In this document: positions 18,184 through 20,000 of the stretch, one piece after another
Layout of the letters: every line of letters starts with the position of its first letter
Numbering within the stretch: position 1 is the first letter of the stretch
Source: Macrocybe gigantea
Lineage: Eukaryota; Basidiomycota; Agaricomycetes; Agaricales; Callistosporiaceae
DNA length: 20,000 bases
Direction of reading: 5' to 3'
Assembly: GCA_011319805.1 (NCBI GenBank)
Contig: SJRY01000308.1
Span: forward strand, 1-20,000
Position numbers and translations under genes: made by a program
The notes under the pieces: model-generated
The model's input: the letters and a program-made list of their open reading frames with translations, nothing else
The model's database searches: none
What the model was told of the DNA's origin: nothing

Positions 18184-18399
18184 ATGTTCAGCGATGACGA
18201 TTTTCACAAGCTTTCGATGCACGACTGGCCCACTTATCAAAATGAACTTCCCCTTGGTTCTCTCGTTGTTGTCAGATATTGTCCGTCTGCTTATGAAACT
18301 AACTTGGGTGACCCTGGCGTTTCCCTCAATGCTGCGTTCGTCATCCTGCTAGGCAATGCCAATAAAGAGGAAAAGGAGGATAAGAAAGCGAAAAAATAA
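18184..18399 (+). pseudogene. 3' end of the split hypothetical gene
   Basis: Continues the same reading frame as the exon that ends at 11713 when the element and one GTTTC copy are removed: the codons before and after the join are GGT TTC then ATG TTC. It encodes 71 residues including FSDDDFHKLSMHDWP and VSLNAAFVILLG, ending in a Lys-rich tail and TAA 18397-18399. Cut off from its own promoter by the insertion; the 3' LTR now lies directly upstream. Confidence 0.65.
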
Positions 18400-18760
18400 G
18401 CCATGTCATTGGACAGCATTTTTTTCCTAAATGATTTCTTTTCTGATATTTGCTTCTCCTTTTTTTTTTGGTATTGTTCGTGCATTTCGCTATGCCTTCA
18501 TCTGTCCTTACAGTATGTCATCGCTCTTTAGGTTGAATGTCATTTGTGTTTGCACCAAGTTGTTTTTTGCCAGCCATTGACGTTCTATAAAGTAAGCATC
18601 GCCTGCGCCAACAGAGAAACTCATATGCAAGTGGGGTGCTGAATAATGTATTTGATTCTCACGTTTCACGAGCTACTGAAGCGCCTTGGCACATGTAGGT
18701 AGTAGTGCGCAAATTGGGAAAACCATGTACACATTGTAATATTCTGGATTGAAAACCAAG
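18400..18760. other. intergenic between convergent genes
   Basis: No gene seen. T-rich tracts (for example 18420-18426 and 18461-18470) follow the TAA at 18399 and face the 3' end of the minus gene at 18761, as expected for two termination regions. Confidence 0.45.
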
Positions 18761-19791
18761 CTATGTAGAGTAATGTTGTGTATCCATAGCTGGCACCTCA
18801 TGGCTAGGCAGGTGTGGTCTACACAACAAAAATGATTTATTTTCCTGCATCTGTTGACGGAACATGAATATACCACAGCAACAACTTTCATTGTCAATCA
18901 GCGTCGTCGGCCTGTCAAAAAAAAACTTGTAAAGGTATGTAAATTTGGCAGCGCATGCAATATGCACGTTGATGACATACAACCTCCACATAACTTCTTC
19001 CGCTAACTTCTTGATGTGTTTCCGGCATACTTCCACCTCTAGCTGTGCCAATTCTATTCTGTCCACTGCGTCAATCATTTTTTTGTCCAACCGTGCAGTA
19101 TGTTTTCAGCACTGGCATTTCTGTAGGCATTTCAGTCATCTCTTTTCATGTTTTACGACCTCCTTTAAATCCAGCAAGTCGACCTCGGCGCTTTTGTGTT
19201 TCTGTCCCCATATTTTTAACGTTTCTTCATCTTTTGGCATGTGATTGCTGGCTTTAAATTTTTCGTATTTGGCCTCTGCCTTTATCGAATGTGGGACGTC
19301 GTCATTTATATTGTTGCCCTCGCTGATATTAGAACTTGTATTTTCATGAACAGGCATTGAGCGAATGACATTTGCGTTTGGTTCCTCAGAAATATCATCA
19401 GGCATGCGCGCCGTGCAGGTCTGCTCTTTATGATGTTGCCTGCAGAGACTACATCCTATTTTGTTAATATGAATGCGACAAGACGTGGCATTATGATCTT
19501 TGCATAAGTTGCACTGCCATCTTTTGCATTAATGCAGAATTATGCATGCTACTATAACTTACATGTTCATCACCATAAAATTCGTCTATCAATGTTCGAT
19601 CTGTGTGTTTTTTACTCAGGCGTTTGCTCTATTACTGGCATCATTCATCTAGTGCACTGATATCGCAAAATTGTACTCACTGACATGATGCTTGCGGGGA
19701 AGTAGACGTACGTTGCTGCTAATTTAATCATTCCCTTGTCTTTATATCGCTTTTCGATTTTTTTAAACTCAGTGTCTTCCATTTTCGACAT
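18761..19791 (-). CDS. hypothetical protein with tandem Cys/His cluster and helical tail
   Basis: Start ATG 19791-19789. Exon 1 19791-19681, intron 52 bp, exon 2 19628-19563, intron 49 bp, exon 3 from 19513; all joins are phase 0 with GT-AG ends. Exon 3 opens with two Cys/His modules, CNLCKDHNATSC and CSLCRQHHKEQTC (C-x2-C-x2-H-x4/5-C), eight residues apart, resembling zinc knuckles but with a shorter Cys-His gap than retroviral CCHC. An acidic/Asn-rich linker and a Lys/Glu-rich part follow (to about 19157). A second open part, 19090-18981 plus 18911-18761 (69-bp intron), encodes the helical text IELAQLEVEVCRKHIKKLAE and a Cys-rich end. The join between 19157 and 19090 is unresolved: a 36-bp intron or a frameshift in the A7 run. 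Likely a nucleic-acid or zinc-binding protein; no family recognised. Confidence 0.55.
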
Positions 19792-19885
19792 TGTCCTGCT
19801 CAAGATATTGCATATCCTTTCTCATATTCAACATTGCAAATGAACCTGATTATGTAACACAGTGGTGAATTGGCAACACCGAATT

Positions 19886-19901
19886 CAGTCAGTCAGTCAG
19901 T
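19886..19901 (+). repeat. (CAGT)4 microsatellite
   Basis: Four perfect CAGT units about 95 bp upstream of the ATG of the minus-strand Cys/His gene. No other feature is seen between 19792 and 20000. Confidence 0.8.
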
Positions 19902-20000
19902 TTCATTGCCAGTGTCAAAGTCTTTGTTGCACATCAAATTCTGATGGCACATCAATCAAACGCGACTCTCATTTATCGTTCGCAGACAGATTCACTTTCA

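Noticed and set aside
1..20000. CRISPR arrays, tRNA or rRNA genes, bacterial operons
   Set aside because: No regularly spaced repeats, cloverleaf sequences or rRNA motifs were found, and gene structure is clearly spliced eukaryotic.

Overview
The window looks like an accessory region of a basidiomycete (probably agaricomycete) genome. The evidence is many small GT-AG introns (about 45-75 bp, several with a CTAAY branch site), at least two JmjC/cupin-type genes, and a Tf1/sushi-like Ty3/gypsy chromovirus. No bacterial-style operons, tRNAs, rRNAs or CRISPR arrays are visible. The organism call is inference; no species can be named.

Layout, left to right. (1) 142-1387, plus: a complete KDM3-like JmjC gene whose frame is broken about eleven times. 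(2) 1358-1972, minus: an unrecognised gene converging on it. (3) 1967-about 4057, plus: an unrecognised multi-exon gene with a Ser/Asp-rich tail containing a diverged tandem duplication of about 195 bp. (4) 4199-6113, plus: a second JmjC/cupin-like gene with five introns and several frame breaks. (5) 6212-6852, plus: a small gene fragment. (6) 7176-about 8640, minus: a four-exon hypothetical gene. (7) 9288-18399, plus: a many-exon hypothetical gene split by the retrotransposon. (8) 11714-18178: a 6465-bp LTR retrotransposon with two 320-bp LTRs, gag, protease, RT, RNase H, integrase, chromodomain and an extra small ORF. (9) 18761-19791, minus: a gene with a tandem Cys/His cluster and a helical tail.

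The retrotransposon is the best resolved object. The LTRs begin TGTTA and end TAACA, differ at 4 of 320 positions and are flanked by a 5-bp target duplication GTTTC. It sits inside an exon; joining the flanks with one GTTTC copy restores an open host frame. There is no tRNA-type primer site. Instead the 11 nt just inside the 5' LTR (12036-12046) are the exact reverse complement of 11948-11958, which begins 33 bp after the start of the LTR TATA box. This matches the self-priming known for Tf1/sushi elements. Gag-pol is dead (thirteen in-frame stops, most TGA, plus frameshifts), but a 132-codon ORF after the chromodomain is intact, overlaps the preceding stop as ATGA and encodes a four-heptad leucine zipper.

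A pattern across the window is that nearly every frame break I could resolve, in host genes and in the element, is a net loss of one base beside a short homopolymer. That is either decay with a strong deletion bias or consensus error in the assembly, so the pseudogene calls are provisional. Exon limits were worked out by eye from splice sites and reading-frame continuity.
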